A DNA stretch of 64,000 nt from an uncultured Clostridium sp. (GTDB taxonomy: Bacteria > Bacillota > Clostridia > TANB77 > CAG-508): positions 26,521-90,520 of the forward strand of contig CANPDB010000001.1 in assembly GCA_947572725.1 (NCBI GenBank). The letters run 5' to 3'. The stretch's first letter is position 1; each line of letters begins with the position of its first letter. The notes under the pieces are model-generated. The model saw only the letters and a list, made by a program, of their open reading frames with translations, did not search any database and was not told the DNA's origin. Of the stretch, positions 9,107 to 18,023 are shown piece after piece. The translations under genes and the position numbers were made by a program.

Positions 9107-9627
9107 TATTTCTTATTTCTTCTCCATTCGTTAACTGTAAATACTGCAAATATTGCAGCTATAGCCACCCATCCTATTATTGTAAATATATCTGCTACAT
9201 TAAAAATAGGAAAACTTACTAGTTGGTTAAAATCTATAAATTCTATTACATATCCTCTAATAATTCTATCTATAACGTTTGAAATTCCTCCTGCAAAAAT
9301 AAATGATAAAAATATTTTTAGTTTTGTATCTACATATTCGTTTTGTGTTGTTACAAATTTAAATATAACACTTAATATAACTAAATTTGTTAATACATAC
9401 ATAAAAGTTGAGCCTGAACCTATTCCATAAGCTGGATTTGTGTTTTCTGTTACACTAAATTTTAATACATTAGATATAACCTCAATTTCTCCATTATTTA
9501 TTATACAAATTTTAGTAATTTGGTCAATTAAAACAATACCTATCACTATAGCTAATAAAATAATGTATTCTTTTTTTATTTTTTTGTCTTTTATATTCTT
9601 TTTAGCTGTTTCCTTTTCTTCATCCAT
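9106..9627 (-). CDS. lspA: Lipoprotein signal peptidase (signal peptidase II)
   Basis: Membrane aspartyl protease that removes signal peptides from lipoproteins. 173 residues with four hydrophobic helices. The catalytic Asp pair lies in NVIDRIIRGYVIEF and FNVADIFTIIG, and an upstream DQITK is typical. A charged cytoplasmic N-terminal tail of about 25 residues precedes helix 1. First gene of the lspA-rluD pair. Confidence 0.92.
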   Translation of the reverse strand: MDEEKETAKKNIKDKKIKKEYIILLAIVIGIVLIDQITKICIINNGEIEVISNVLKFSVTENTNPAYGIGSGSTFMYVLTNLVILSVIFKFVTTQNEYVDTKLKIFLSFIFAGGISNVIDRIIRGYVIEFIDFNQLVSFPIFNVADIFTIIGWVAIAAIFAVFTVNEWRRNKK

Positions 9628-9691
9628 CCTTAGTCACATTCCCTTCTTAAGAACTTTTATTTATAGAATTCATATTTACTATTCATTCAAT

Positions 9692-9745
9692 GTTTACTGT
9701 TCAGACTAAATAATTTAAAATAGCGCGAAGAAGTTTATATATTAT
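9692..9745. repeat. Half copy of dispersed repeat family 1
   Basis: TTTACTGTTCAGACTAAATA, then AATAGCGCGAAGAAGTTTAT, matches the left arm of the full element at 59008-59148 almost exactly. The other arm is missing. The copy overlaps the last codons and stop of the adjacent membrane-protein gene, so an insertion or excision event may have set that gene's end. Confidence 0.7.
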
Positions 9746-11426
9746 TACTATTTCTCTCATAAACTGTAAAATAATTATCACTATATAATTCCTTATAATT
9801 TTTATCATTTGTTCTAGTTATAATCATATTCATCTTTGAATTCTTATAAGTAATAACATGTGTTATATCATATTTCTCAAATATATCTTCATAAAATTTA
9901 CTAATACCTGATGTTTCAATAAAGTCCATAAAAATGTCGTCTTCTTTTCCACTAAACTCTGGTGCATATAAATCTGCTCTAGAATCAATAAATACTGGTA
10001 TTCCTCTATAAATCATATAACTTCCATAATTATATTCATTATAAAATCTAGCTTGTCCTAAATCAATATGTGTTAATATGTAATCACATGCTTGTACTGG
10101 ATAAGAAGATTCGTCTATATATTCATCATCAAATTTATCTTTTGCAAAATAATATCCTAAACCTAATACTAATATACAAGTTATTATAATACCTATTTTA
10201 CCAGCAATTCTTTTCTTCCATTGTTCTATTAGTTCTTCATTGTCATATGCAATTATTAAGTTTGTTATAAGTCTATTTAAAACTACAGAACCTACAATTG
10301 CAAACATAGTAACTTGTCTTCTTGATATTAACATTAAATAACCTAATCCACCTATCATAAATAAGTCACTTAATTTGATTTTTACCTTTGTAAATATTAA
10401 TGGGGCTAATACTAAAATTATAGCACACATAGCTTCTGTTTCATTTGCAATTGTCATTGGTAAGTGTTCATTTATATTTTGTGTTGTATTTCCTTCCATT
10501 GTTTTTGCTAGATATGTGTATGGCTCTGTTCCTAATGGTGTTAATAGTCCTGTGAATGCACATATCACCATTATTAATATAAGCCATTTTACATTATCAT
10601 TTTTTGTTAGTTTAATTTTATATGGATTTTGTAGTTCTTTCGTTCTTTTGATTTTAACTTTATCTATTTTGGCTTTTAATTCTTCTAATTGTTTTTCTAA
10701 TTTATTTATTTTTTCGCTATCACTTTGTTTATTTTTTAATTTCTTTATTTTCGTTTCTAACTTTCTCGTTTCTAGTTTTCTATATATAACTAATTCTCCA
10801 AGTGCTGCAATTATATATTCTCCTATATATGGTAGGTATAATACAAAATAGAATGGAAATACTGCTATGTGTAAATTTGCAATTAAAATTGGTATAATAA
10901 CTAATCCTACTCCATATCTTTTTTTCTTGGTTTCTAGGAATTTTTCTATAAAATATATTGTTAGTGCAAATAGTATAAATGTAACAAGTTGAGCTCTTGC
11001 AGCTATATATCCTCTTATTACATACATTACACCTATTGTTAAAATAAATGATAATACTTGATTTTTTGTTAGTTTTGAGTTTACTAAATAAATTGTTATT
11101 CCTAGTATTACTGCTAAAATACAAGTTGTTACATATATTCCTGTCATTCCAAATGTATTGTAAATTAAGTATGTAATTAAATCATATCCCCAATGTGGAT
11201 ATGTATACCCTAAATCTTCATGCCATGAAAATGGGTCTTCCATATCCACCCCATATTTTGCTATATGCTCTCCTACTTTTATTGTGTAATATGTGTCATT
11301 TTGCAGTGTAACTGGAGATAATGCTACACATATGATTGCAATTAAAATAATTGCTAATATTGTGAATTTTACTGTTGATGATATTCCTTTTTTCTCTTTT
11401 GTTTCTTTAACTTCTTTCTTATCCAT
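9735..11426 (-). CDS. Polytopic membrane protein, possible GT-C-type glycosyltransferase
   Basis: 563 residues with about ten hydrophobic helices between residues 22 and 420 and a charged coiled-coil insert around 215-265 (KINKLEKQLEELKAKI). An early loop has DPFSWHEDLGYTYPHWGYD, the acidic/aromatic sort of loop seen in GT-C enzymes. The C-terminal 120 residues are soluble and include PVFIDSRADLYAPEF. No exact family is assigned. The stop codon lies within a truncated dispersed repeat. Confidence 0.6.
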   Translation of the reverse strand: MDKKEVKETKEKKGISSTVKFTILAIILIAIICVALSPVTLQNDTYYTIKVGEHIAKYGVDMEDPFSWHEDLGYTYPHWGYDLITYLIYNTFGMTGIYVTTCILAVILGITIYLVNSKLTKNQVLSFILTIGVMYVIRGYIAARAQLVTFILFALTIYFIEKFLETKKKRYGVGLVIIPILIANLHIAVFPFYFVLYLPYIGEYIIAALGELVIYRKLETRKLETKIKKLKNKQSDSEKINKLEKQLEELKAKIDKVKIKRTKELQNPYKIKLTKNDNVKWLILIMVICAFTGLLTPLGTEPYTYLAKTMEGNTTQNINEHLPMTIANETEAMCAIILVLAPLIFTKVKIKLSDLFMIGGLGYLMLISRRQVTMFAIVGSVVLNRLITNLIIAYDNEELIEQWKKRIAGKIGIIITCILVLGLGYYFAKDKFDDEYIDESSYPVQACDYILTHIDLGQARFYNEYNYGSYMIYRGIPVFIDSRADLYAPEFSGKEDDIFMDFIETSGISKFYEDIFEKYDITHVITYKNSKMNMIITRTNDKNYKELYSDNYFTVYERNSNNI

Positions 11427-11451
11427 TTTTGTTCCTTTCTAGTTTTTTTCA

Positions 11452-11495
11452 ATTATATCAAAAAAAGTTTTAAAAGACTACCCTTTTAAAACTTT
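11452..11495 (-). promoter_or_regulatory. Back-to-back terminator and extended -10 promoter
   Basis: The stem AAAGTTTTAAAAG/CTTTTAAAACTTT (11495-11464 region) with a T-run terminates the OB-fold gene. It runs directly into TGATATAAT (extended -10, 11457-11452) for the next gene, 9735-11426. No clear -35 is visible. Confidence 0.65.
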
Positions 11496-11505
11496 TTTTA
11501 TTTTA

Positions 11506-12207
11506 TTATACAGCTTCTTGTTCAGTTGTATCTGTTTCTTGTTCATTCTTGCTTTCTTCTACTACTTCTAAGCTACCTACTGATACCTCATAAGCAACTC
11601 TTTGTTCTACTGTACCATCTTCAAATTTCTTTTCGTAAGTTCTAGATTGAACTCTACCTACTATTTTTACTTGTGTTCCCACTTCTACATCTTGGCAGAA
11701 TCTAGCATTTCTTCCCCATGCAATACATGGTATGTAATCAGATTTGTTATAAGCTCTATTTACTGCAAGTAAAATATCAGATATTTCTCTTCCAAATGGT
11801 GTTTGTCTATAAATTGGTTTTTTGCATATATAACCTACTAATACTACTTCGTTTGTTACTATGTCTTTTTTTACAATTTCATTTTCTTCTTCATTTTGAT
11901 TTTCTTCTACTTCCATAATGTCTTTTGTAAATACTGTTAATACTAATTTGTTTCTTCCATTGTCATAACTATTGTATGATCTAAATTGACCTTTTACTAA
12001 TAGTGTTTTTCCTTCTTGTAACATATCGTCTTTGATTAGTCTTTCTGATACTGTAACTGGTATAATGTCGGCATTTCCGCTTAAACGATCTATTGATAAG
12101 TCGAAAATGTAAAAACTTTCTCCATATATTTCATGACTAAATCTTTTTTCTCCTGTAACTTTCCCAACTAATGTTAAATAGTTGTTTTCTAAATAATTTG
12201 TATCCAA
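11506..12207 (-). CDS. Tandem OB-fold, SSB-like protein
   Basis: 233 residues with two SSB/PriB-like OB folds: NNYLTLVGKVTGEKRFSHEI at residues 8-95, and EVVLVGYICKKPIYRQTPFG at about 115-205, ending with a Glu-rich tail. The second fold contains the SSB-type strand VKIVGRVQSRTY. Probably binds single-stranded DNA; a known two-domain type in Clostridia. The start is a TTG with GGGAGG 7 bases upstream. Confidence 0.75.
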   Translation of the reverse strand: MDTNYLENNYLTLVGKVTGEKRFSHEIYGESFYIFDLSIDRLSGNADIIPVTVSERLIKDDMLQEGKTLLVKGQFRSYNSYDNGRNKLVLTVFTKDIMEVEENQNEEENEIVKKDIVTNEVVLVGYICKKPIYRQTPFGREISDILLAVNRAYNKSDYIPCIAWGRNARFCQDVEVGTQVKIVGRVQSRTYEKKFEDGTVEQRVAYEVSVGSLEVVEESKNEQETDTTEQEAV

Positions 12208-12343
12208 TTTTATTCCTCCCTATATTTTAATTTTCATCTGTATTTTTATTTACGTACTGTTGAATTACAGTTATTATTATACAACATTTTTTTGGTTTTG
12301 TCTACATAAAAAGTTAATTTTTATAAAAAAAGTTAGATTTTTC

Positions 12344-12856
12344 CTATATTTCATAAATTATGTCATAAGCATAAATTGTTAAAATGATATAAATTATCAT
12401 TATTTCATAGGTTTTAGAATTACTATCTTTTATTTTTATTCTTTTTTCTTCTACTTCTAATAGTTTATTCTTTTTGTTTTTTATATTTCTTTGTATATAT
12501 ATTAATATGTCTGTTTCACTTATACTTGAGACTGTTATTGTTGATTTTTGGTTTAGTCCATACGTAATAATATTTGCTTTTTCTTCTCTTAGTATGTGAA
12601 ATGTTTGGTTAATATCTGTATTTAAAAGTATATATTCTGCATTTATACAGATTTTTTTTAAGTTACTTTCATAATTTTTTAGTTTTTCTACTTCATTATT
12701 AATAATAATTGTTTCAAATTTGATATTTTTTATATTTTCTATGCTTTTGCTGTTGATATGAATTAAGTTCAATTGTTTTTTTGTGTCCTTTTCTTTTATT
12801 TTTTCTTTAATGTTTTCAAAACATTTATTATCTGAAATAACTCCAATAAATGACAT
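12344..12856 (-). CDS. Conserved hypothetical protein
   Basis: 170 residues. It begins with a Rossmann-like strand MSFIGVISDNKCFENIKEK. A middle segment, ANIITYGLNQKSTITVSSI, recalls the ITYG turn of Mur-ligase-like folds but lacks an ATP-binding loop. The last 20 residues are hydrophobic and may anchor it in the membrane. Function unknown. It lies between the deacetylase and the OB-fold protein genes, all in one direction. Confidence 0.55.
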   Translation of the reverse strand: MSFIGVISDNKCFENIKEKIKEKDTKKQLNLIHINSKSIENIKNIKFETIIINNEVEKLKNYESNLKKICINAEYILLNTDINQTFHILREEKANIITYGLNQKSTITVSSISETDILIYIQRNIKNKKNKLLEVEEKRIKIKDSNSKTYEIMIIYIILTIYAYDIIYEI

Positions 12857-12963
12857 TCTTTCTCCCCTTATTTATTTATAATGTTATTATTTCCTCAATT
12901 GGTAATTTTATACACTTCTATTCTTATCTTCTATAATGAGTTATGTGCTAATAAATATTAATT

Positions 12964-13743
12964 TTATTTCTTTACTTGTGTTCCATTATTATTAATTGAA
13001 TAATTTTCTTGATAAATTAAATCTGATACTTTTACTACTTCTAGTCCTTTTTCTTTTATGTTTTTTAATAGCATATCTAAACTATCTGCTGTATGTTTTG
13101 TTCCATTATGACTTAGTATAATATCTCCTGCTTTTATTTTGTCTTTTAGTCGTACCCATATTTCATTTCCTGTAATTCCTGTATAATCTAATGTATCTAA
13201 ATTCCATTGTATGGTGTAATATCCTTTATCTTGTGCTGCTTTTATTACTGTATCATTGTATTCTCCATATGGTGCTCTATATATTTTTGTTTTACTTCCT
13301 GTTACTTTTTCAATTTTTTGATTACTTTTTTCTATTTCTTCTATATTTTCTTCGTAACTTAAGTTATTTACATGTGGATGTGTGTCACTATGACTTGCTA
13401 TTTCATGACCTGCTTCGTGAATCTTTTTTACTGCTTCTGGAAATTTTTCTATCCAATCTCCTACCATAAAAAATGTAATTTTTGTGTTGTTCTCTTCTAA
13501 TATTCTTAAAATATTATTTATATCATTATCGTTCCAAGCACAGTTCATTGTGAATGCTACCTTTTTTTCTGTAGTTTCTACATTATAAATAGGTAATAGT
13601 TTTTGTGCTGTACTTGATGTTTGTACTGTATTTATTTCGTTAGTTGTATTGTGCAGACTCCCTGCTATACAAAATAGTAGAACAACTGTCACAATTGATA
13701 CTGTATATGTGCATATTTTTTGTTTGTTGAATACGAAAAACAT
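12964..13743 (-). CDS. Polysaccharide deacetylase (NodB fold) with altered motif 1
   Basis: 259 residues: an N-terminal membrane anchor (residues about 10-30) and a NodB domain from about 60 to 240. The metal motif HSDTH, the RAPYGEYN motif and the late LSHNG motif are intact. Motif 1, normally TFDDG (or TFD in PdaB-type proteins), reads TMNCAWND, so the catalytic-base Asp is Asn. It probably acts on peptidoglycan or another wall polymer, or may have lost activity. I start at 13743 because the TTG at 13758 is part of the TTGGAGGG ribosome site. Confidence 0.8.
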   Translation of the reverse strand: MFFVFNKQKICTYTVSIVTVVLLFCIAGSLHNTTNEINTVQTSSTAQKLLPIYNVETTEKKVAFTMNCAWNDNDINNILRILEENNTKITFFMVGDWIEKFPEAVKKIHEAGHEIASHSDTHPHVNNLSYEENIEEIEKSNQKIEKVTGSKTKIYRAPYGEYNDTVIKAAQDKGYYTIQWNLDTLDYTGITGNEIWVRLKDKIKAGDIILSHNGTKHTADSLDMLLKNIKEKGLEVVKVSDLIYQENYSINNNGTQVKK

Positions 13744-13866
13744 AAAAAATCCCTCCAAGTTAAAGCTCTTTTAATTGTATGCTTTTTCTTGAAGGAAAAT
13801 TCTAATTTATTTCATTTTCTTCTAAATCAACTAATACCATAATTTAAGCTACAATAGATAACCATT

Positions 13867-15177
13867 TTAGTTATCTATTAACATTAATTTTTCCAAATAT
13901 TCCACCATAAATAATGGTATATTAATCAAATTATCATCTTTATTTAAATTTTTCATTGAAAATCTAATCCTTATCTTTGGTTTATTAATTTGATTATAAA
14001 CCTTTAAACTAGTATTATTCACACTTTTACCAGCTTTAACTTCAATAGGAATTATTTCATTTTGATATTGAATTATAAAATCTATTTCATATCTATTATC
14101 AAATGTATAGTAATATGGTTTTAGTCCATTTGCAATTAATGTCTGTAATACATAATTTTCTGTTAAAGCTCCTTTAAATTCTTGAAATAATTTATCCTCT
14201 TCTATGATAATTTTACTATTTAAATCTGTTTTCTTTCTCAATAAGCCTACATCATTTAAATACATTTTAAATGATGCCAAATCATTATAGCTAATAAGTG
14301 GCATGCTAGGTTTTGTTATATTATATATTTTATTTACTACATTTGCATCTCTTAACCAATTTACAGCACCTTCATATTCCCTTGCTCTAGCTCCATCTTT
14401 TGCAACTTGATACAAAAATTTCTTGTTCACTTTTGATATTTGAGATGGTATACTATTCCAAATTATAGAAATTCTATTAGCTTCTACATTTGTAGTGTGT
14501 TTAGAAAAATCACTCTCATAAGATTTTAAAATGTTATCTTGTATTTTATTTACTTTTTCCATATCTTTATATTTTATCCATGAAGCTACAACCTCTGGCA
14601 TACCTCCTATTATAAAATATGCTTTTAGTTTTTCACTTAATTTATTAAAAAATATGTCTGGAATGTTCTCTATTTTTTTAATTGAATTCATATAATCAAC
14701 TAAATTTTTTTGTCCGTCTGCCTCTAAAAACTCTGTAAATGTCATTGGATACATATCTAGAAAGTCTACTTTACCTACTGGAAAAGATGTATGCGATAAT
14801 CTGATTCCAAGCAATGAACCTGCACTTATTATATGATACTCTTTGGCTTCTTCTTCAAAATATTTTAGTGAATTTAATGCGTTTGGACATTCTTGTATTT
14901 CATCAAAAACAATTAGTGTTTTTTCTGGTACAATTGCTTTTCCATAAACAAAAGCCAATTGTTCTAATATACTTGTTGGATCTTTTGTATTTTCAAACAT
15001 ATTGTGTAATTGTATGTCATGATCAAAGTTAAAATAGGCAACTCCATCATAGTTTTCTTCTCCAAATTGTTTTATTATATATGTTTTTCCAACTTGTCTT
15101 GCTCCTCGTAGTATTAAAGGTTTCCTTTCTTTATCTTTTTTCCATTTTATTAATTCTTCCATTATTTTTCTATGCAT
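13867..15177 (-). CDS. AAA ATPase with DUF4143 domain
   Basis: 436 residues. The Walker A motif GARQVGKT and Walker B motif TLIVFDEIQEC lie in an AAA_14-type domain (residues about 15-170). The C-terminal DUF4143 region ends in the PD-(D/E)XK-like stretch YEIDFIIQYQNEIIPIEVKA. The family is widespread in anaerobes and its function is not established. The start at 15177 follows AGGAG at a good distance; the ATG at 15186 lies too close to it. Confidence 0.85.
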   Translation of the reverse strand: MHRKIMEELIKWKKDKERKPLILRGARQVGKTYIIKQFGEENYDGVAYFNFDHDIQLHNMFENTKDPTSILEQLAFVYGKAIVPEKTLIVFDEIQECPNALNSLKYFEEEAKEYHIISAGSLLGIRLSHTSFPVGKVDFLDMYPMTFTEFLEADGQKNLVDYMNSIKKIENIPDIFFNKLSEKLKAYFIIGGMPEVVASWIKYKDMEKVNKIQDNILKSYESDFSKHTTNVEANRISIIWNSIPSQISKVNKKFLYQVAKDGARAREYEGAVNWLRDANVVNKIYNITKPSMPLISYNDLASFKMYLNDVGLLRKKTDLNSKIIIEEDKLFQEFKGALTENYVLQTLIANGLKPYYYTFDNRYEIDFIIQYQNEIIPIEVKAGKSVNNTSLKVYNQINKPKIRIRFSMKNLNKDDNLINIPLFMVEYLEKLMLIDN

Positions 15178-15340
15178 TTGTATCATCTCCTATACATATA
15201 TTATAACATATATAAAAAATAAATACACGTTTTTTTAAATATTTATTTTATATCTTACACATTTTTATTATTTTTTTACAGTCAGTTTACACATTATTCG
15301 TTAATTTCGTATTAAAATGTATTTTATTTTTAAAAGTAAA

Positions 15341-15392
15341 GACCCACCTCTTTTCAGAGATGAGCCCACCGACTCATATTAAAATATGAGTC
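15341..15392 (-). terminator. Double hairpin terminator after the 40-residue ORF
   Basis: The perfect 22-base palindrome GACTCATATT/AATATGAGTC (15392-15371) is followed by an 11-bp stem closed by a GAAA tetraloop (15366-15341) and a T-rich run. The sequence from here to 15187 holds nothing else I recognise. Confidence 0.75.
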
Positions 15393-15399
15393 CTCGACT

Positions 15400-15522
15400 C
15401 TATTCAGAGTCTTTGCTTGAAGTTTCTTCAGTAGCCGTAGGTTCCCACATCTGGGTATCCCAGTCTTTGCATATGCTACCATTATTGAGCTTTTCAAAAA
15501 AGCTCTTCAGTGTCTGGGTCAT
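15400..15522 (-). CDS. Strongly promoted 40-residue ORF, unknown
   Basis: Reads MTQTLKSFFEKLNNGSICKD and continues to 40 residues with WDTQMWEPTATEETSSKDSE. The ATG follows an AGGGAGTG ribosome site at good spacing. A near-consensus promoter and a double terminator flank it, so it is a complete unit. Codon use (CTG, AAG, AGC, CTC, CAG) is richer in G and C than neighbouring genes and hints at transfer. No signal peptide or membrane segment. Function not recognised. Confidence 0.6.
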   Translation of the reverse strand: MTQTLKSFFEKLNNGSICKDWDTQMWEPTATEETSSKDSE

Positions 15523-15554
15523 TTTGTCACTCCCTTCTGTAATTTGATAATTCT

Positions 15555-15583
15555 ATTATACCACATTATGTATAATTTTTCAA
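15555..15583 (-). promoter_or_regulatory. Near-consensus promoter of the 40-residue ORF
   Basis: TTGAAA (15583-15578), a 17-base spacer and TATAAT (15560-15555) on the minus strand, with a leader of about 25 bases to the ORF. Confidence 0.8.
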
Positions 15584-15693
15584 TCTTAACTGGCAAAAAT
15601 GTAAATATTTGACAAAACTTATCAACTTTCTACAAATTTTTCATACTATATAATAAACAACAAATATGTTGTAATTTGAAAGGAATGATAAAT

Positions 15694-15939
15694 ATGGAAA
15701 TGGAAGGTAAAAAACCTTATTGCCCAGTTTTAGACGTTGATGGAGTTATTTCAGGAGGAAAACAATTTGACCTTGACATCACTTTACCAGAAGATAATCG
15801 TGATGTAATTTATGGTGTTGTTAAAAACTGTTTCAAAGAACCAGTTTGTGACGCTGTTGTTAAATTAGTTGAAGTTGTTTGTGAACATGGTAAAGAAGAA
15901 AGAAGACCTATTGGCCATACTTTATTTGATAATTCCTAA
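15694..15939 (+). pseudogene. 5' half of a host gene split by the integrated element
   Basis: Encodes MEMEGKKPYCPVLDVDGVIS and on to RRPIGHT, after which the frame enters the element and stops at 15939. Joined to the 3' half at 33466-33720 it gives a 160-residue protein with a carboxypeptidase-regulatory-like beta-sandwich (GVVKNCFKEPVCDAVVKLVE, then GHTFTDKEGEFVFGPLCPG) and a Cys-rich tail. The start at 15694 has AAAGGA upstream. Function of the intact protein is unknown. Confidence 0.85.
15915..15932 (+). other. Left attachment site (attL) with TT crossover
   Basis: Host sequence ends at CCATACT (15915-15921). The proposed 2-base core TT is 15922-15923. This choice of core is the one that restores the reading frame when joined to attR. 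Confidence 0.65.
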
Positions 15940-15972
15940 AGTACAACTTTTTAATAGTAGTCTTCTTCCTTC

Positions 15973-17555
15973 CTACTTACATTCCATAAACTTATATTTA
16001 ATTTTTATTTTCTTATCTTTGTAATATTCTATCCTATCAATTAGCTTATTTAATAATTCTTGGTTTTGGTCTAAACTTTCCATATTCAAGCATTGTTCAG
16101 CTATTTTCTTAATGTACCTATAATCAATAACTTTTTCATTATTAGCTTTTTCTAGTTCTTTTCTTAAATCGTTAATTTTACTTAAGCTACTTTCTTTTTT
16201 TTCTTGATATGATTTATAAAACCTTGAAAAGTCTTCTGCACTTATTATTTCCTCTAGTTTGTCTGAATATATCTGTTCAACCTTTTTTTCAATTTTCTTG
16301 ACTTCCTTTTCCAATTTTTCAATTTGTCTTTTTATTAAAGTCTTTTTACTATTTGAAGTTTCTTTTGCTTGTTCATATATACTGGTTAGGTCTCCTTTTG
16401 AAAATACAATTTTTGAGCATTCTTCTTTAATAGCTTTTTCTACTAATGGAATTACAACGCTTGATGCAATTCTACCATTATCGCATACATGATAATCATT
16501 GCTTTTTTTACCACAAATAAAATATTGATGTGTATGTATTTCTCCTGACTTTACTTGTCTTTTATGTGTCTTTAAACTTGCTTTTCCTCCACAATGTCCA
16601 CAATACATAAATTGTTTTATTGGATTATAATTCTTTCTTTCTCTGCATTTATTACCATTTGCTAATTTTGTTTGTACTTCTTCAAAAGTTTTTTTATCTA
16701 TAATTGGTTCATGTTGGTTCTCTACATAGTACCATTCTTTTTTAGGAACTTTTATTCTTGTTTTTACTTTATGATTAACTTTGTAACTTTTATGTCCTAT
16801 AATTGTTCCTACATATACCTTTTCTTTTAGTAATCTATATATAGCTCCCTTATTCCATTTATGAGAACATTTTTTGTATCTTTCTGTATCAAGATGTTTA
16901 CTTGGAGATGGTATGTTTTCGTCATTTAAAAGTTTAGCTATTTTTGGTGTTCCAACACCTTGTAAATACAATTCAAAAATTCTTTTTACAATAGGTGCTG
17001 TTTCTTCGTTTATAATTAAATGATTTTTAATATTAGGGTCTTTCATATATCCATAAGGTGCATACGGTGCTAAATATTCTCCTTTTTCTTGTTTTCTATG
17101 TTTTACAGCTTTTATTTTATTTGAAATATCTAGGCTGTAGTAATCATTAAAACTTAACTTAAATGTCATGAAATTCAAACCAGAAGACGTTTTTGTATCA
17201 ACCGTATCTCCGTATAGCAATATATCTTATATTATTAGAAGGTAAATATCTCTCTAGGTAATATCCGTGTGTCAATATGGTCTCTTCCAAATCTTGATAA
17301 GTCTTTTGTTATTACACAATTTATTCTTTTTTTGTCTACATCTTCTATCATTCTTTTAAAACTAGGTCTGTCGAAATTAGTTCCAGTATATCCATCATCA
17401 ACATATTCTTCTACAAATTCTAAATCCTCATGTTCTTCTATAAAATTTTGAATAAGGTCTCTTTGGTTCTCTACTGATTCACTTTCTCCGTCGTCTCCAT
17501 CTTCTTTTGAAAGCCTTATATAGATACCTACTTGGTAAATCTCCTCTCCATTCAT
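15973..17555 (-). CDS. Large serine recombinase, read through two CGG +1 sites
   Basis: Integrase of the element. Conventional reading gives two pieces (17555-17235 and 17220-15973). Skipping C at CGG 17267 and again at CGG 17212 joins them into 526 residues reading through GRDHIDTGYYLERYLPS and RYIAIGDTVDTKTSSG, exactly the family pattern. The catalytic Ser is S16 (IYIRLSKED). The recombinase domain lies near residues 180-280, and the zinc ribbon has CGHCGGKASL plus a later Cys pair. A coiled coil (about residues 370-480) follows. The start is at 17555 after AGGTAGGTG. It sits 50 bases from attL. Confidence 0.85.
17210..17212 (-). other. CGG +1 frameshift site, recombinase second
   Basis: Context ATA CGG A, after residue 114. 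Reading resumes with GGA (Gly115), giving AIGDTVDTKT. Confidence 0.88.
17265..17267 (-). other. CGG +1 frameshift site, recombinase first
   Basis: Context ACA CGG A, after residue 96. Reading resumes with GGA (Gly97), giving HIDTGYYLERY, a conserved stretch of the catalytic domain. Confidence 0.9.
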
Positions 17556-17658
17556 AACTACACCTACCTTTCTCATTTAAGAGAGGAGTAATCTATCATT
17601 AATATATAGCCATTTTATATGGTCTATTTTGAAATGTATATAGATTACTTCAATTTTC

Positions 17659-17769
17659 TTAAATTTCTTTTTGGTTTAGTGTATCTATGAGTTTTTGCTT
17701 TATATATTCTGATAAGATTTCTTTTAAGTCTTGTTCTCCATATTCTATAATTACTTGCTTATCTTCCAT
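17659..17769 (-). CDS. Small ORF (36 residues) upstream of the recombinase
   Basis: MEDKQVIIEYGEQDLKEILS, ending in YIKQKLIDTLNQKEI. AGGTGAT lies 5 bases before the ATG. Acidic and helical; short ORFs in this position are common in clostridial integrative elements. Between it and the recombinase lies a 10-bp inverted repeat (AGTAATCTAT/ATAGATTACT, 17587 and 17639). Function unknown. Confidence 0.5.
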   Translation of the reverse strand: MEDKQVIIEYGEQDLKEILSEYIKQKLIDTLNQKEI

Positions 17770-17819
17770 TTAGTATCACCTATAAAAGGTTTATTCAATG
17801 TGCCAATAGCTTATTACTT

Positions 17820-17909
17820 CTATTCTCTATTGAATATTGCCTTTATTGTAGTAATTCTATGTTTGCATTGGTTCATATTAAATTTTAAAATATTTCTTTT
17901 ATCGTTCAT
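17820..17909 (-). CDS. Small ORF (29 residues)
   Basis: MNDKRNILKFNMNQCKHRIT then TIKAIFNRE. An AAGGTTGAT ribosome site precedes the ATG. Basic and possibly a short regulatory peptide. It precedes the 36-residue ORF in the same direction. No family assigned. Confidence 0.42.
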   Translation of the reverse strand: MNDKRNILKFNMNQCKHRITTIKAIFNRE

Positions 17910-18023
17910 TTTTTATCAACCTTTCTGTTTCATGATTTTATATTTTCTAGTCATTTAAGATATTGAAACATAAAATTATATTATCCAATACCTTAAATGA
18001 CTTCTGATTAATTCTTGTTATTT

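Noticed and set aside
15694-15939. CGG-type frameshift as the cause of the broken host gene
   Set aside because: No CGG at the break. The missing half lies 17.5 kb away beyond the serine recombinase element, so insertion explains it.
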